Assembly: GCF_002939865.1 (NCBI RefSeq)
Contig: NZ_MDEE01000031.1
Location: forward strand, 658 to 56,775
Direction: 5' to 3'
From: Xanthomonas dyei
Lineage (GTDB): Bacteria > Pseudomonadota > Gammaproteobacteria > Xanthomonadales > Xanthomonadaceae
DNA: 56,118 nt
Below, one piece after another: positions 36,033 through 45,315 of the stretch. The notes beneath the pieces were generated by a model that worked only from the letters and a program-made list of their open reading frames with translations, searched no databases and was not told the origin of the DNA. The first letter of the stretch is position 1. Every line of letters begins with the position of its first letter. Position numbers and translations under genes: made by a program.

Positions 36033-38360
36033 ATGCCCACCCCGTTTCCGATGCGGCAGCTGTTCGCCGCCCTCGCCCTGGCCGTCCTGCCGGTCATCGC
36101 CAGTGCGCAGCCGCCCAGCGTCACCGAGGCCGACTATGCGCGCGCCGAGCGTCTGATCAGCTACCTCACCCAGCCATTGGTCGATCACACCGCCTCACGC
36201 ATCGACTGGCTGGACGCCACCCACCTGGTCTATGTCGACCACGATGCCAAGGGCGATCGGCTGCTGCAGCTGGATACCGCCACCGGCAAGACCGCACCGA
36301 TCTTCAAACAGTCCGCGCTGGTCGCTTCGCTTAACACGCTATTGAAGACCGGCGACAAACCGCTCAAGGCCGACACCTTCGCGCCGGTGGTCAAGGTCAC
36401 CGCCGATGGTCGTTACCGCTTCGATGTGCGCGATACCGCCGTGGTCTGCGATGCGCGTGCGCGTTGTAGCAAGCTGTACGCCAAGGACAAACCGGAACCT
36501 GGCGTCTTGTCGCCGGACAAGCGCAGTGAGGCCTTCATTCGCGACTGGAACCTGTGGGTACGCGATCTGGCCAGCGGCCAGGAAACCCAGCTCACCCGCG
36601 ATGGCGTGGAAAATTTCGGCTACGCCACCGACAACGCCGGCTGGCAGCACAGCGATCGCGCCATCGTGGCGTGGTCGCCGGACTCGCGCAAAATAGCGAC
36701 ATTCCAGCAGGACCAGCGCAAGACCGGCGACATGTACCTGGTCAGTACCAAGCTCGGTCACCCCGAGCTGCAGGCATGGAAATACCCGCTGGCCGGCGAC
36801 AAGGACGTGACCATGATCGAGCGCGTCATCATCGATGTGCCATCGCGCAGCGTGGTGCGGTTGAAGATGCCGCCGGACCAACACCGCTCCACCTTGTGCG
36901 ATGACGTCAGCTGCGGCAACGATGGCGCCTGGGACGATGCAAAATGGGCACCCGACGGCAAGACGCTGGCATTCGCCTCCACCTCGCGCTTCCACAAGCA
37001 GACCTGGTTCCGCATCGCCGATGCCGCCACCGGCGAGGTCCGCACCGCGTTCGACGAAACCGCCAAGACCTATTACGAAAGCGGCCAGGTGGCCGCCAAC
37101 TGGGCGTATCTGCCGGCCAGCAATGAGGCGGTGTGGTTTTCCGAGCGCAGCGATTGGGGCCAGCTGTTTCTCTACGACCTGCGCACCGGCAAGCCCAAGC
37201 ACGCCATCACCACTGGCCAAGGCAACGTCACCGAGCTATTGCGCGTAGACCCGGCGACACGCACCGCCTGGTTCATGGCAGTCGGCCGTTCGCCGGGCGT
37301 GGACCCGTATTACCAGCAGCTGTGGAAGGTGAGCCTGGATGGCGGCGCGCCGGTATTGCTCACGCCGGAAGTGGCCGACCACAGCGTCGCGCTATCGCCC
37401 GATGGTGCGCGCTTTGTCGATACCTATTCCACCTCGCTGACGCCACCGGTCACGCTGCTGCGCGACGCCGCCGACGGCCGCAGCATCAGCACGATAGCCA
37501 CTGCCGACATCACCCGCCTCAAGGCCGCCGGCTGGGTGCCGCCGGAGCCGATCACGGTCAAGGCGCGCGATGGCAAGACCACGCTGTACGGGTTGATGTT
37601 CAAGCCCAGCAACTTCGACGCCAGCCGCACGTATCCGGTCATCGATTACATCTACCCCGGCCCGCAGACCGGCTCGGTCCGCGGCCGCGGGTTCTATGCC
37701 GGCCATGGCGACAATCAATCGCTGGCCGAACTCGGTTTCATTGTCATCGCCATCGACGGCATGGGCACGCCGTGGCGCTCCAAGGCCTTCCACGACACCT
37801 GGTACGGCGACATGGGCGACAACACCTTGCCCGACCAGGTCGCCGGACTGAAGGAACTGGGGCAGCGCTACCCATGGATGGACCTTACCCGTGTCGGCAT
37901 CTGGGGGCATTCCGGCGGCGGCAACGCCTCCACCGGCGCAATGCTGCGCTACCCCGACTTCTTCAAGGTGGCGTGGTCGGAAAGCGGCAACCACGACAAC
38001 CGCGGCTACGAAGACGACTGGGCGGAGAAGTACCACGGCGAGCACATCGTCAACAAAGACGGCACCTCCAACTACGACGACCAGGCCAACGCCACGCACG
38101 CCAGCAAGCTCAAAGGCAGGCTGATGCTGGTGCACGGCACGCTGGACGACAACGTGCCGCCGTATCTCACCCTGCTGGTGGCCGATGCGCTGATCAAGGC
38201 CAACAAGAACTTCGACATGCTGATGCTGCCCAACGCCAAACACGGCTACGGCGAGATGACCCCGTATGTCACCCGCCGCCGCTGGGATTATTTCGTGCAA
38301 TACCTGCTCGGTGCCACGCCGCCGGCGCAGTATCAAATGAAGCCTGTGCCGGAGAGGTGA
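36033..38360 (+). CDS. Secreted dipeptidyl-peptidase IV family serine peptidase (S9B)
   Basis: A 775-residue exported enzyme that would remove dipeptides after proline or alanine. The signal peptide is about 1-24 (MRQLFAALALAVLPVIASA). An eight-blade propeller (about 50-510) contains AIVAWSPDSRKIATFQQDQR, the region of the DPP4 glutamates that hold the substrate N-terminus. The catalytic alpha/beta hydrolase domain (about 515-775) has Ser627 in GHSGGG, Asp in HGTLDDNVPP and His in NAKHGYGE. The ATG at 36033 follows GGAGAG. A strong hairpin terminator follows. It faces another S9 peptidase gene. Confidence 0.93.
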   Translation: MPTPFPMRQLFAALALAVLPVIASAQPPSVTEADYARAERLISYLTQPLVDHTASRIDWLDATHLVYVDHDAKGDRLLQLDTATGKTAPIFKQSALVASLNTLLKTGDKPLKADTFAPVVKVTADGRYRFDVRDTAVVCDARARCSKLYAKDKPEPGVLSPDKRSEAFIRDWNLWVRDLASGQETQLTRDGVENFGYATDNAGWQHSDRAIVAWSPDSRKIATFQQDQRKTGDMYLVSTKLGHPELQAWKYPLAGDKDVTMIERVIIDVPSRSVVRLKMPPDQHRSTLCDDVSCGNDGAWDDAKWAPDGKTLAFASTSRFHKQTWFRIADAATGEVRTAFDETAKTYYESGQVAANWAYLPASNEAVWFSERSDWGQLFLYDLRTGKPKHAITTGQGNVTELLRVDPATRTAWFMAVGRSPGVDPYYQQLWKVSLDGGAPVLLTPEVADHSVALSPDGARFVDTYSTSLTPPVTLLRDAADGRSISTIATADITRLKAAGWVPPEPITVKARDGKTTLYGLMFKPSNFDASRTYPVIDYIYPGPQTGSVRGRGFYAGHGDNQSLAELGFIVIAIDGMGTPWRSKAFHDTWYGDMGDNTLPDQVAGLKELGQRYPWMDLTRVGIWGHSGGGNASTGAMLRYPDFFKVAWSESGNHDNRGYEDDWAEKYHGEHIVNKDGTSNYDDQANATHASKLKGRLMLVHGTLDDNVPPYLTLLVADALIKANKNFDMLMLPNAKHGYGEMTPYVTRRRWDYFVQYLLGATPPAQYQMKPVPER

Positions 38361-38371
38361 TTGATGCTGGA

Positions 38372-38402
38372 CACGGCATCGTCGACCATCGACGGTGCCG
38401 TG
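38372..38402 (+). terminator. 14-bp hairpin ending the DPP IV gene
   Basis: CACGGCATCGTCGA pairs with TCGACGGTGCCGTG (one G-U) around CCA, 11 nt after the stop. Confidence 0.75.
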
Positions 38403-38549
38403 CTGCCAGAGCAATTAAAGGGGGGAAGTGCACAGGAAAGCGGTGATGCAGCTGGCCTGCTCCGTCGTGCAGCAGCTGTCTAATGCGCAACATGAGATTC
38501 GCAATGCACCCGAGCATCGCTCGCACAAACCTGCAAAGCCCCAAAAACC

Positions 38550-38573
38550 GTAGGAGCGGCGCCGGCCGCGATG
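38550..38573. repeat. REP-like GTAGGAGCGGC repeat
   Basis: GTAGGAGCGGC-GCCG-GCCGCGATG is a typical REP palindrome of xanthomonads and pseudomonads, in the gap between the two S9 peptidase genes. Confidence 0.7.
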
Positions 38574-38632
38574 CCTTACCTGTAGACCCGTAGCCCCCCA
38601 ACACAGCAACCCAGCAACGCGAAAAAATGCAG

Positions 38633-38655
38633 GCGCAATGCGCAATGCGCAATGC
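38633..38655. repeat. GCGCAAT heptamer tandem repeat, about three units
   Basis: Three GCGCAAT units followed by GC, in the same intergenic gap; a slippage-prone simple repeat. Confidence 0.6.
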
Positions 38656-38705
38656 AGCTAGCGCATCAAGCTTCACGCACCACCACAGCAAGCGCTCTCG
38701 ATAAC

Positions 38706-38736
38706 GCGCCCCATCAGGCAACACCTGATGGGACGC
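38706..38736 (-). terminator. 13-bp hairpin ending the S9C peptidase gene
   Basis: GCGCCCCATCAGG pairs with CCTGATGGGACGC (12 of 13) around CAACA, 7 nt beyond the stop codon of the minus-strand gene. Confidence 0.75.
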
Positions 38737-38743
38737 CAACCGA

Positions 38744-40714
38744 TTACTTCGCCGTCGCACCACCCAGCTGCTTGCTCAAGAACGCCAGCAAGCGCGTGTA
38801 GTACTCTCGTCGATGCGCTTCGGTGTAGAAGCCGTGACCCTCGTTGGGGAAGTACAGCGACTCCACCGGCACGCCGGCGCCCTTCAACGCGCGCTCCATG
38901 GCCTTGGTATGTTCGATCGGCGCGCGCTCGTCCTTGCCGCCGGCCGCCAGAAACACCGGTACATTGATCTGCCGTGCCAAGGTCACCGGCGAGCGCGCAG
39001 CCAAGGTGTCGCGTGCGCCCAGCCAATCGACCGTCCAGTTCTTGGCCCAACGCGCGGAGCGCCCGGTATCGCGCGCCATCATGTCCAGATCGTAGACGCC
39101 CACATAACCGGCCGCGCAGCGATACAGCGCCGGCTCCTTGGCCACGCCCATCAGCGCTGCATAGCCGCCGTAGCTGGCACCATAGATGCAGATGCGCGAT
39201 GCGTCGGCAATACCGGCGCCGATGGCCCAGCGGGTGGCATCGGTGACATCGTCCTGCATGCGTCCGCCCCACTCCTTGGCACCGGCCTGGGTAAACGCGT
39301 CGCCATAGTTGGCCGAGCCGCGGTAGTTGACGCGCAGCACCGCGTAACCGGCTGCCGCCAGCAACTGAGTATCGTCATCGAACTCCCATTTATCGAAGAT
39401 CCCGAACGGGCCGCCATGCGGCATCACGATCAACGGTAGCGGCGTGCCGGCTTGCGCATGCAATGGCTGGGTCAGGTAGCCATGCAGCACCAGGCCATCG
39501 CGCGCCTTGAAGCTCACCTGCCTGGTCGCCGGCACTCCATCGGGCGGAAACCATTCGCGACGGCTGAACACGCGGTCGGCCTTCTTGCTGACCGTGTCGA
39601 ACAGATAGTAATCGCCGTTGTTGCGATCGCTCCACACATACACCAGCACCAGACGGCGATCGCTGGTGGCCGAGGTGATATAGACCGCGTTGCCGTCGAA
39701 GGCTTTTTCCAGGCTGCGATACAACTTGGCGGTGGGCGCTGTTTCGTCGAAGAAGCGATTGCGCACGCGATCGCTCATATACGACGCACCGATCGGCGTG
39801 GTGCCGTCCAGATCGCGCAGGATGTGATACGGGTCCACGGTATCGTCGTGCAAGAGCGGTGTTGCCTTGCTGGTTGCCGGGTCCCACGCCACCAGCACGT
39901 CGGTGCCGGCGGCCTGCTCCACCTGCAGATAAGCGCGGCTGCCATCGGCGGAAAAACCCAGCGGAAACTCACGCCGTTTGCTGGTGGCCGCATCGTTGAT
40001 CAGCCGCCACGGCGCGTCGTCGTTGTCGCGGTAATACAGCTTGCTGACGTTGCTGATGTCCAGGCCGTTGGCAAAGCGAATACGTCCTTGCTGGTCGGTC
40101 ACAAACCCTGCCCGACGGACCGGCGAGGTCGCCACGGTCGTGCGCCGGCCGGTCTGGATATCCAGCTTGTCGATGCGGACGTTGGGATCGCCCACGAACG
40201 GAACCGCCGATACCAGGATGTTGCGCGTGTCGCCCGGCAAGGTGTCCAGCATGTAGGTCGCCGGGTCCAGGTCCATCTTCAACTGCGCGCCGTTGATGTC
40301 CGGATTGGTCCCATACGGGCTGGCCAACAGCCGGCCATTCTTGCCGTCGGCATCGATGGCATGCAGCTGGCCGATGGCCACCGGCTCGTCGCGCGAGCCC
40401 AGCCGCTGCGCCATCGACACCACGATGCGCTCATCGCTGGCCCACCAGAAATCGTCCACCACGCTGTTGACGCCGCCGGTGACCTTGGCCGTGGCCACCT
40501 TGTCCTGCCGCCGCACGATGCCCAGCACGGTGCGATCTTCCAGCGGCATGGTCAGTGCGAAATACGCACCGGACGGTGAGATCTTGATCCGCTCGAACTG
40601 GTCGCTCTTGAGATACGGCGCCAGATCCACGGTTTCCGACGCGCTCTGCGCATATCCCGGGCTTACGACCGCCCACGCCAGCACACTCAGCACGCCTATC
40701 GTCCAACCACGCAT
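38744..40714 (-). CDS. Secreted S9 family prolyl-oligopeptidase-like peptidase (S9C-type)
   Basis: A 656-residue exported serine peptidase. Residues 1-22 are a signal peptide (MRGWTIGVLSVLAWAVVSPGYA). A propeller covers about 30-390 and the catalytic domain about 395-656. The nucleophile lies in IYGASYGGYAALMG, the Asp in GGKDERAP and the His in EGHGF. The oxyanion segment PHGGPFG is present. The acylaminoacyl-peptidase type (GxSYGG with PHGGP) is the best match. The ATG at 40714 starts the signal peptide; a longer frame to 40747 adds only 11 codons. It converges with the DPP IV gene, each ending in its own hairpin. Confidence 0.92.
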   Translation of the reverse strand: MRGWTIGVLSVLAWAVVSPGYAQSASETVDLAPYLKSDQFERIKISPSGAYFALTMPLEDRTVLGIVRRQDKVATAKVTGGVNSVVDDFWWASDERIVVSMAQRLGSRDEPVAIGQLHAIDADGKNGRLLASPYGTNPDINGAQLKMDLDPATYMLDTLPGDTRNILVSAVPFVGDPNVRIDKLDIQTGRRTTVATSPVRRAGFVTDQQGRIRFANGLDISNVSKLYYRDNDDAPWRLINDAATSKRREFPLGFSADGSRAYLQVEQAAGTDVLVAWDPATSKATPLLHDDTVDPYHILRDLDGTTPIGASYMSDRVRNRFFDETAPTAKLYRSLEKAFDGNAVYITSATSDRRLVLVYVWSDRNNGDYYLFDTVSKKADRVFSRREWFPPDGVPATRQVSFKARDGLVLHGYLTQPLHAQAGTPLPLIVMPHGGPFGIFDKWEFDDDTQLLAAAGYAVLRVNYRGSANYGDAFTQAGAKEWGGRMQDDVTDATRWAIGAGIADASRICIYGASYGGYAALMGVAKEPALYRCAAGYVGVYDLDMMARDTGRSARWAKNWTVDWLGARDTLAARSPVTLARQINVPVFLAAGGKDERAPIEHTKAMERALKGAGVPVESLYFPNEGHGFYTEAHRREYYTRLLAFLSKQLGGATAK

Positions 40715-40881
40715 AGTGCCACCACGACCTGTCCTTGAGAGTCGCATGGTGGCAAACGCCTGCCGCCGCGTCCCTGCCCCATCAGCGCAATCGGTGATGC
40801 TGCAAACCTGCGACTGGCTGGCCTACTGCGCCCGAACCTACTGCGGGCGATGCCGCAAGCGGCCTAAACGCATGCTCCGCA

Positions 40882-41217
40882 TCAACCGACAGACGGCGGC
40901 CGCTGGCCAAGCAAGCCGATGCGCCGGAACCACATCTCCAACGGCACCGTCACCAACGGCGGCAGCGCGGCCAGCAGGCTCAGCGCCCAGGCCCACCACG
41001 GCCAACGCAGCCTCAGTGCGGCAAGCACGCTCACCACCACGTAGAAGAGAAAGGCGCCGCCGTGCAGGCGACCGAACAGCCACACCACCACCTCGGTGGT
41101 TTGTGTGCCGTACTTGAGCACCATGCCGAGCAACAGCCCGGCCCAGGTCACGCCTTCGATCAAGGCGCCAACCGCAAACAGGCGACCCATCGGCGACAAC
41201 GCAGCAGCAGAACGCAT
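40882..41217 (-). CDS. DUF3817 integral membrane protein
   Basis: A 111-residue protein with three predicted helices (about 11-33, 47-66 and 72-94). Its order matches DUF3817 (YdzA-like): LFAVGALIEGVTWAGLLLGMVLKYG, then the conserved W-L-F-G-R-L-H-G-G-A-F-L-F-Y-V, then a short C-terminal helix. Function unknown. ATG start. It is transcribed toward the S9C gene across 167 bp with no gene between. Confidence 0.85.
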   Translation of the reverse strand: MRSAAALSPMGRLFAVGALIEGVTWAGLLLGMVLKYGTQTTEVVVWLFGRLHGGAFLFYVVVSVLAALRLRWPWWAWALSLLAALPPLVTVPLEMWFRRIGLLGQRPPSVG

Positions 41218-41443
41218 GCAACACTCCAGTGGACACTCAAGGATTGCCGCGACGCGATGGCGGCGGCGACGCCCGCTGGCAGCAGCAGTTTACAGGCAAG
41301 GCCAAGTGAACCGGCACGTGGCGCTGCCAGTACACGTCCCACGCTTGCTGGTGGTCGCGACACGCACGCAGCGTCCTACGGCTCGGCGCATCCAAGCGCA
41401 TCCCGGCGATAATGCCGGCACCGCCGTCCTGAAGCCTCACACA

Positions 41444-42064
41444 ATGCGTATCGCTCTGCTGTTGTTACTGTTGCTCGCGTTACTTCCCGCGACGGCACTG
41501 GCGCGAAAGGTGCACGATGGCGATCTGCTATTCGTCACCGCGGCGCGCAGCGGCCTGAGCGGCGCCATCGACGACGCCACCGCCACGCAGGGTGAACCCA
41601 GCTTCGACCATGTCGCGCTGGTGGCGCATGCCGGCGATACCGGGGTGGTACTGCATGCCGACGAACAAGGCTCGCGCGAGCAACCGCTGCAGGCATTCAT
41701 CGATGAGGCCACCGCCAAGCAGCGGCAGATCGTCGTATACCGGCTCACCCCCGCGCATCGCCCCGCCATTGCCGACGCCATCGCGCAGGCGCGGCGCATG
41801 CTCGGCAAACCGTACAACCAGACCTACGTGCAGGACGACAACCGTTACTACTGCTCGGACTTCATCGAGCGCGCCTTTCGTGCACATCAGGTGTTTGCGC
41901 TGCAACCGATGAACTTCAAAAACCTGCAGACCGGCAACGTGTCGCCGTACTGGTCCGACTTCTATCGCAGCAGAGGCATGGCCGTGCCGCAGGGCCTGCC
42001 CGGCACCAATCCGAACGATATGGCCAAGGCAGCGGCGTTGCGCATAGTTGGTCCGTTGAACTGA
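41444..42064 (+). CDS. YiiX/YebB-like NlpC/P60-family cysteine peptidase
   Basis: A 206-residue exported protein. The signal peptide is about 1-20 (MRIALLLLLLLALLPATALA). The mature part has the permuted papain-like layout of the YiiX/YebB group: DGDLLFV at the start, catalytic-type His in SFDHVALV, and catalytic Cys in YYCSDFIERAF near residue 144. Relatives act on peptidoglycan peptides or lipids; the substrate here is unknown. ATG chosen from the signal peptide. Confidence 0.87.
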   Translation: MRIALLLLLLLALLPATALARKVHDGDLLFVTAARSGLSGAIDDATATQGEPSFDHVALVAHAGDTGVVLHADEQGSREQPLQAFIDEATAKQRQIVVYRLTPAHRPAIADAIAQARRMLGKPYNQTYVQDDNRYYCSDFIERAFRAHQVFALQPMNFKNLQTGNVSPYWSDFYRSRGMAVPQGLPGTNPNDMAKAAALRIVGPLN

Positions 42065-42311
42065 AGGCATGTGTTCCCGCGGTTTTAGCTGGTTGGAAGC
42101 GCTACGCCGTTCGATCATCGAAGACTTTGGACCCACATGTGTTGTGCGGCGCCAGGTGCCTATTGCTTCTTTCAGGTCGACTGACATCATCGGTGTATAT
42201 ATGCGTCCAACGCGACAGAGCTGGTGCGCGCGGTTCGCCGCGTCTCCTCGTCTAGATGTCATCTGCACTACTGCAACAACATTTCGCTCTAGCGCCACGC
42301 AGGAGGCTGTC

Positions 42312-43286
42312 TTGAATAAGCTGTCATCAACAGGATTGGGAATATTGCTTCTGGCTGGCTGCGGCAAGGCACCAGCTCCGCCGCCAACACCGGCTACAGC
42401 AGCGACGCCACAGCCAACGGTGTCAGCGCGCACGCCCGCTCACGCACCCGGTAGCCAGCGTGGCGAGGGCCAACCGTATGAACTCGCCGACACGCAGGTC
42501 TGGGACGTGCCCGATCCGGCGACAGGTCGCACCTACCAGGTCTTCGTCGCCCTGCCACGTGGCTATGCGGACAATCCACAGCGCCGCTACCCGGTGCTGT
42601 ATGCCACCGATGGCGACTATGCGTTTCCACTGGTCAAGCAGATCGCGCGTCGCTTGAACGGCGAAGGGCCAGCCATCGAGGACTTCATTCTGGTTGGGTT
42701 GTCCTACGCACTCGGCGACGAGCCCATGCCGAGCCGCAGACGCGATTACACGCCCACACCGGAAGATGGCCCAACCGCAGCGCCCGTTGCCACCCACGGC
42801 AAGAGCGCCGACTACATCCGCTACCTGCGCGATCGCGTGCTGCCATTCGTTGCCAACCGCTACCGAACCGACGAACAGCGCCGCCTGTATCTGGGGCATT
42901 CGTACGGTGGCCTGCTGGGCACGCAGATCCTGTTGAGCACACCGGAGATGTTTGCCGGCTACATCCTGGGCAGCCCATCGTACTGGTACGGCGAGCACGC
43001 GATGGTGGCGCAGGAAAAAAGCTTTGCCGCCTCGCATACCGACCTGCCGGCGCAGGTGTACATGTACGTCGGCGAGTACGAGCAGGTGCGCTACCACCAG
43101 AATTACGACATGGTCATCGATGCACAGCACATGGCACAGGCACTGCGCGCGCGACACTATCCGTCGTTGCAGGTCGAGCTGGACGTGCTCAATGACGAGG
43201 ACCACCTGACCATCGGGCCACGCGGCGCCACCCACGGCTTGAAGGCCTTGCTCGGGATAAAGACTCCTGATCGGAGCGAGCGGTGA
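42312..43286 (+). CDS. Esterase family alpha/beta-hydrolase lipoprotein
   Basis: A 324-residue lipoprotein with lipobox LLLAGC (about 15-20) and a Pro/Thr-rich linker. The hydrolase domain covers about 50-320. It follows the Fes/IroE-like putative esterase pattern: YQVFVALPRGY, YPVLYATDGDYAF, ILVGLSYA, LYLGHSYGGLLG with the nucleophile Ser, YILGSPSYWYGEHA, and His in NDEDHLTIGP. Substrate unknown (siderophore, acyl or feruloyl ester). The start is TTG at 42312, strongly supported by AGGAGG 5 nt upstream. Its stop overlaps the GTG of the truncated M1 peptidase gene by 4 bp, so the two were probably one operon. Confidence 0.88.
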   Translation: MNKLSSTGLGILLLAGCGKAPAPPPTPATAATPQPTVSARTPAHAPGSQRGEGQPYELADTQVWDVPDPATGRTYQVFVALPRGYADNPQRRYPVLYATDGDYAFPLVKQIARRLNGEGPAIEDFILVGLSYALGDEPMPSRRRDYTPTPEDGPTAAPVATHGKSADYIRYLRDRVLPFVANRYRTDEQRRLYLGHSYGGLLGTQILLSTPEMFAGYILGSPSYWYGEHAMVAQEKSFAASHTDLPAQVYMYVGEYEQVRYHQNYDMVIDAQHMAQALRARHYPSLQVELDVLNDEDHLTIGPRGATHGLKALLGIKTPDRSER

Positions 43287-43539
43287 AACATCGGGTGCTG
43301 GCTGGATGCAAGGTCCCGATGTCGCGACGGGCAATTGCGCTGCTGGCACTCGCAGCGTGTTCGCTGATGGCCGCAGCGCCGACACTGCCGGGCGCAGGGT
43401 TCGAGGTCGAGGTCAAGCGCTATCACGTGCAACTCCGCCCGGATCTCTCCACCACCGCACTCTCTCCGGAACACAGCACATCAGCCTACGCAGCACCTCC
43501 GACCACCTCACCCAGCTGACGTTGATGCCCCCCACTTAG
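43283..43539 (+). pseudogene. N-terminal stub of an M1-family aminopeptidase
   Basis: It starts at a GTG overlapping the esterase stop (GTGA). The signal peptide (SRRAIALLALAACSLMAAAP) is followed by FEVEVKRYHVQLRPDLSTTALS, the usual N-terminal strand of M1 aminopeptidases. The frame then breaks in a CT run at 43460-43467. Removing one CT restores LSGTQHISLRSTSDHLTQLTL, the next M1 strand. The homology ends there at TAG (43537-43539); no zinc HExxH region follows. Slippage plus deletion of most of the gene is inferred. Confidence 0.7.
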
Positions 43540-43544
43540 GGCAC

Positions 43545-43569
43545 ATAGCGCAAATACAACAGCGCTTAT
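43545..43569. promoter_or_regulatory. Candidate operator/promoter of the MarR gene
   Basis: A dyad ATAGCGC-N10-GCGCTTAT lies 12 bp before the MarR start and overlaps a TTATACAT sequence that resembles a -10 box. Position and symmetry fit MarR autorepression. This is inference only. Confidence 0.4.
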
Positions 43570-43580
43570 ACATTTGAGTC

Positions 43581-44066
43581 ATGAGCGCACCATCTCCGAT
43601 CCTAGGCACCCTGGTCCGTCACCTGATCGAGCTGCTCGATGGCGATCTGGAAGCGGTCTACGCCGCTGCAGGGCTGGACTGGCGGCCGCGCTACACACCC
43701 GTCCTGCGCGTCCTGCTGCGATCCGGGCCGCTGCCTATCAAGGCTCTAGCGCAGGAGATCGGCATCACCCACTCCGCTGCCAGCCAGACCGTGGCGCAGA
43801 TGACCCGACAACGGCTCACCGTGTTGAGGCCAGGGGCCGATGCGCGCGAACGCATCGTGGCACTGACGCCGAAGGCAAAAAAGATGGTGCCTGCGTTGCA
43901 ACAGCAATGGGCCGCGACCAACGCAGCCGCCGCACAGCTCGATCGGGAGCTGTCCGTTGCGCTCTCCGCTGTCCTTGCTGAAGCCATCGCCGCCTTGCAG
44001 CACCGCTCATTCGCGACTCGTATCGCAGCCGCCTCAGACGCCTCATTCCGCTCAACCACCCGCTAG
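43581..44066 (+). CDS. MarR-family transcriptional regulator
   Basis: A 161-residue DNA-binding protein. The winged-helix core is VLRVLLRSGPLPIKALAQEIGITHSAASQTVAQMTRQRLTVLRPGADARERIVALTPKAKK (about 41-101): a recognition helix followed by a wing with the usual D-x-R-E-R-I-V-A-L-T pattern. Helices on both sides form the dimer arm. It is 24 bp upstream of the CPBP protease gene, so the two are likely one operon that it may control. ATG start. Confidence 0.9.
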   Translation: MSAPSPILGTLVRHLIELLDGDLEAVYAAAGLDWRPRYTPVLRVLLRSGPLPIKALAQEIGITHSAASQTVAQMTRQRLTVLRPGADARERIVALTPKAKKMVPALQQQWAATNAAAAQLDRELSVALSAVLAEAIAALQHRSFATRIAAASDASFRSTTR

Positions 44067-44090
44067 CAACCACCCCACAGGACGTCCCCA

Positions 44091-45020
44091 ATGCACGCAC
44101 CCACGCCATCGGTTGCCAATAGCGCACTGGCCACGCACAGCCACACGCCCCACCGGATCGCGCTGGGCGAGCGCAAATTTCTGCATCCCGGCCGCCTACG
44201 CTGGCTGCGAGCGATTGCCTGGGCGGTCCTGCTGCTGGTGGTGGTCGCAACGCTGGCGCCCATGGCCGGCAGAGGCATCGGCAGCCTGCTGCCCAAGGAC
44301 TCCGGCCCCCTGCAACTGGTCGCGAGCCTGATCGGCATCGCGGTTGGATTGGCGGTCTACGTGTTGGCGGTGCACCTGGCCGAAGGGCGACGCGCCAGCG
44401 AGCTTGCGCTGCGCCCGATGCTGCCGCAGCTGACCATTGGCCTAGTTGTTGGCACGGCCATGTTCGCCGCGGTCATGGGCAGCATGGCGTTGTTCGGGCT
44501 GTACGACATTCAAGCACTCGGCCCGGCACCGGCCTGGACAGCGGTGCGCAAGGCCTTGCAGGCCGGGGTGGTCGAAGAGCTGTTGTTCCGCGCCATCTTT
44601 CTGCGCCTGGTATGGCGCGCGTTCGGCCCATGGGTGGCGTTCGCCGCCTCTGCTGCACTGTTCGGCTTCGGCCATATCGCCAACCCGCATGCAACGGCGT
44701 TTGCGGCGATTTGCATCGCACTGGAAGCCGGCATCCTGCTGGGCGCGTTCTACGCATTGACCGGCCGCATCTGGATGTCGATCGGCGTGCATATCGCCTG
44801 GAACTTCACCCAGGGCTATCTGTTTGGTGCAGCGGTTTCCGGAACCGACATGGGCCCGTCCATCGCCCGCAGCACGGCCCGTCCCGGATTTCCCGAATGG
44901 CTCACCGGCGGTGCCTTCGGCCCGGAAGCCTCGCTGCCCGGCGTGCTGATCTGCCTGGCGGTCGGTCTGACCGTGTTGTGGATGGCGTGGCGCGCGGGCA
45001 GCTTTGCAAAGCAACCCTGA
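44091..45020 (+). CDS. CPBP-family intramembrane metalloprotease (CAAX/Abi)
   Basis: A 309-residue inner-membrane protein with about 7-8 helices. The three family motifs are all present: EELLFRAIFLRLVWR (EExxxR, about 163-177), FGFGHIANP (FxxxH type, about 192-200) and HIAWNF (HxxxN/B type, about 231-236). These supply the metal ligands. Bacterial members process peptides or give bacteriocin self-immunity; the substrate here is unknown. The ribosome site AGGA is about 9 nt before the ATG. A hairpin (45041-45069) follows. Co-transcription with the MarR gene is likely. Confidence 0.9.
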   Translation: MHAPTPSVANSALATHSHTPHRIALGERKFLHPGRLRWLRAIAWAVLLLVVVATLAPMAGRGIGSLLPKDSGPLQLVASLIGIAVGLAVYVLAVHLAEGRRASELALRPMLPQLTIGLVVGTAMFAAVMGSMALFGLYDIQALGPAPAWTAVRKALQAGVVEELLFRAIFLRLVWRAFGPWVAFAASAALFGFGHIANPHATAFAAICIALEAGILLGAFYALTGRIWMSIGVHIAWNFTQGYLFGAAVSGTDMGPSIARSTARPGFPEWLTGGAFGPEASLPGVLICLAVGLTVLWMAWRAGSFAKQP

Positions 45021-45040
45021 CCGGTCTTGGCGATGGCAAG

Positions 45041-45069
45041 CGCTGCCGCGCCTGCATGGCCAGGCAGCG
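45041..45069 (+). terminator. Hairpin after the CPBP gene
   Basis: CGCTGCC and GGCAGCG pair perfectly across 15 nt, 20 nt after the stop codon; no T-tract. The rest of the gap to the next gene shows nothing. Confidence 0.45.
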
Positions 45070-45315
45070 TCAAGACGCAATGTGGCATGGCCGCCGCCGC
45101 TGCTACATTGCGCACGACCACACAGGCACTTATCGCTCGCACGTGATGCCACGCGTCAAGCGAGCGCGTCATGTCGTTACGCAAGCACACATCACACTGG
45201 CACCGCCTTGCCATCGCGCAGACATCCGGCCTCCTAGGCTCTGAGCACCAACAACCTGATGCGCGCCTGCTGGCTCCACGTGGGAGTCCGTCGGCGCGCC
45301 CTTGCAGAGGTGCAC

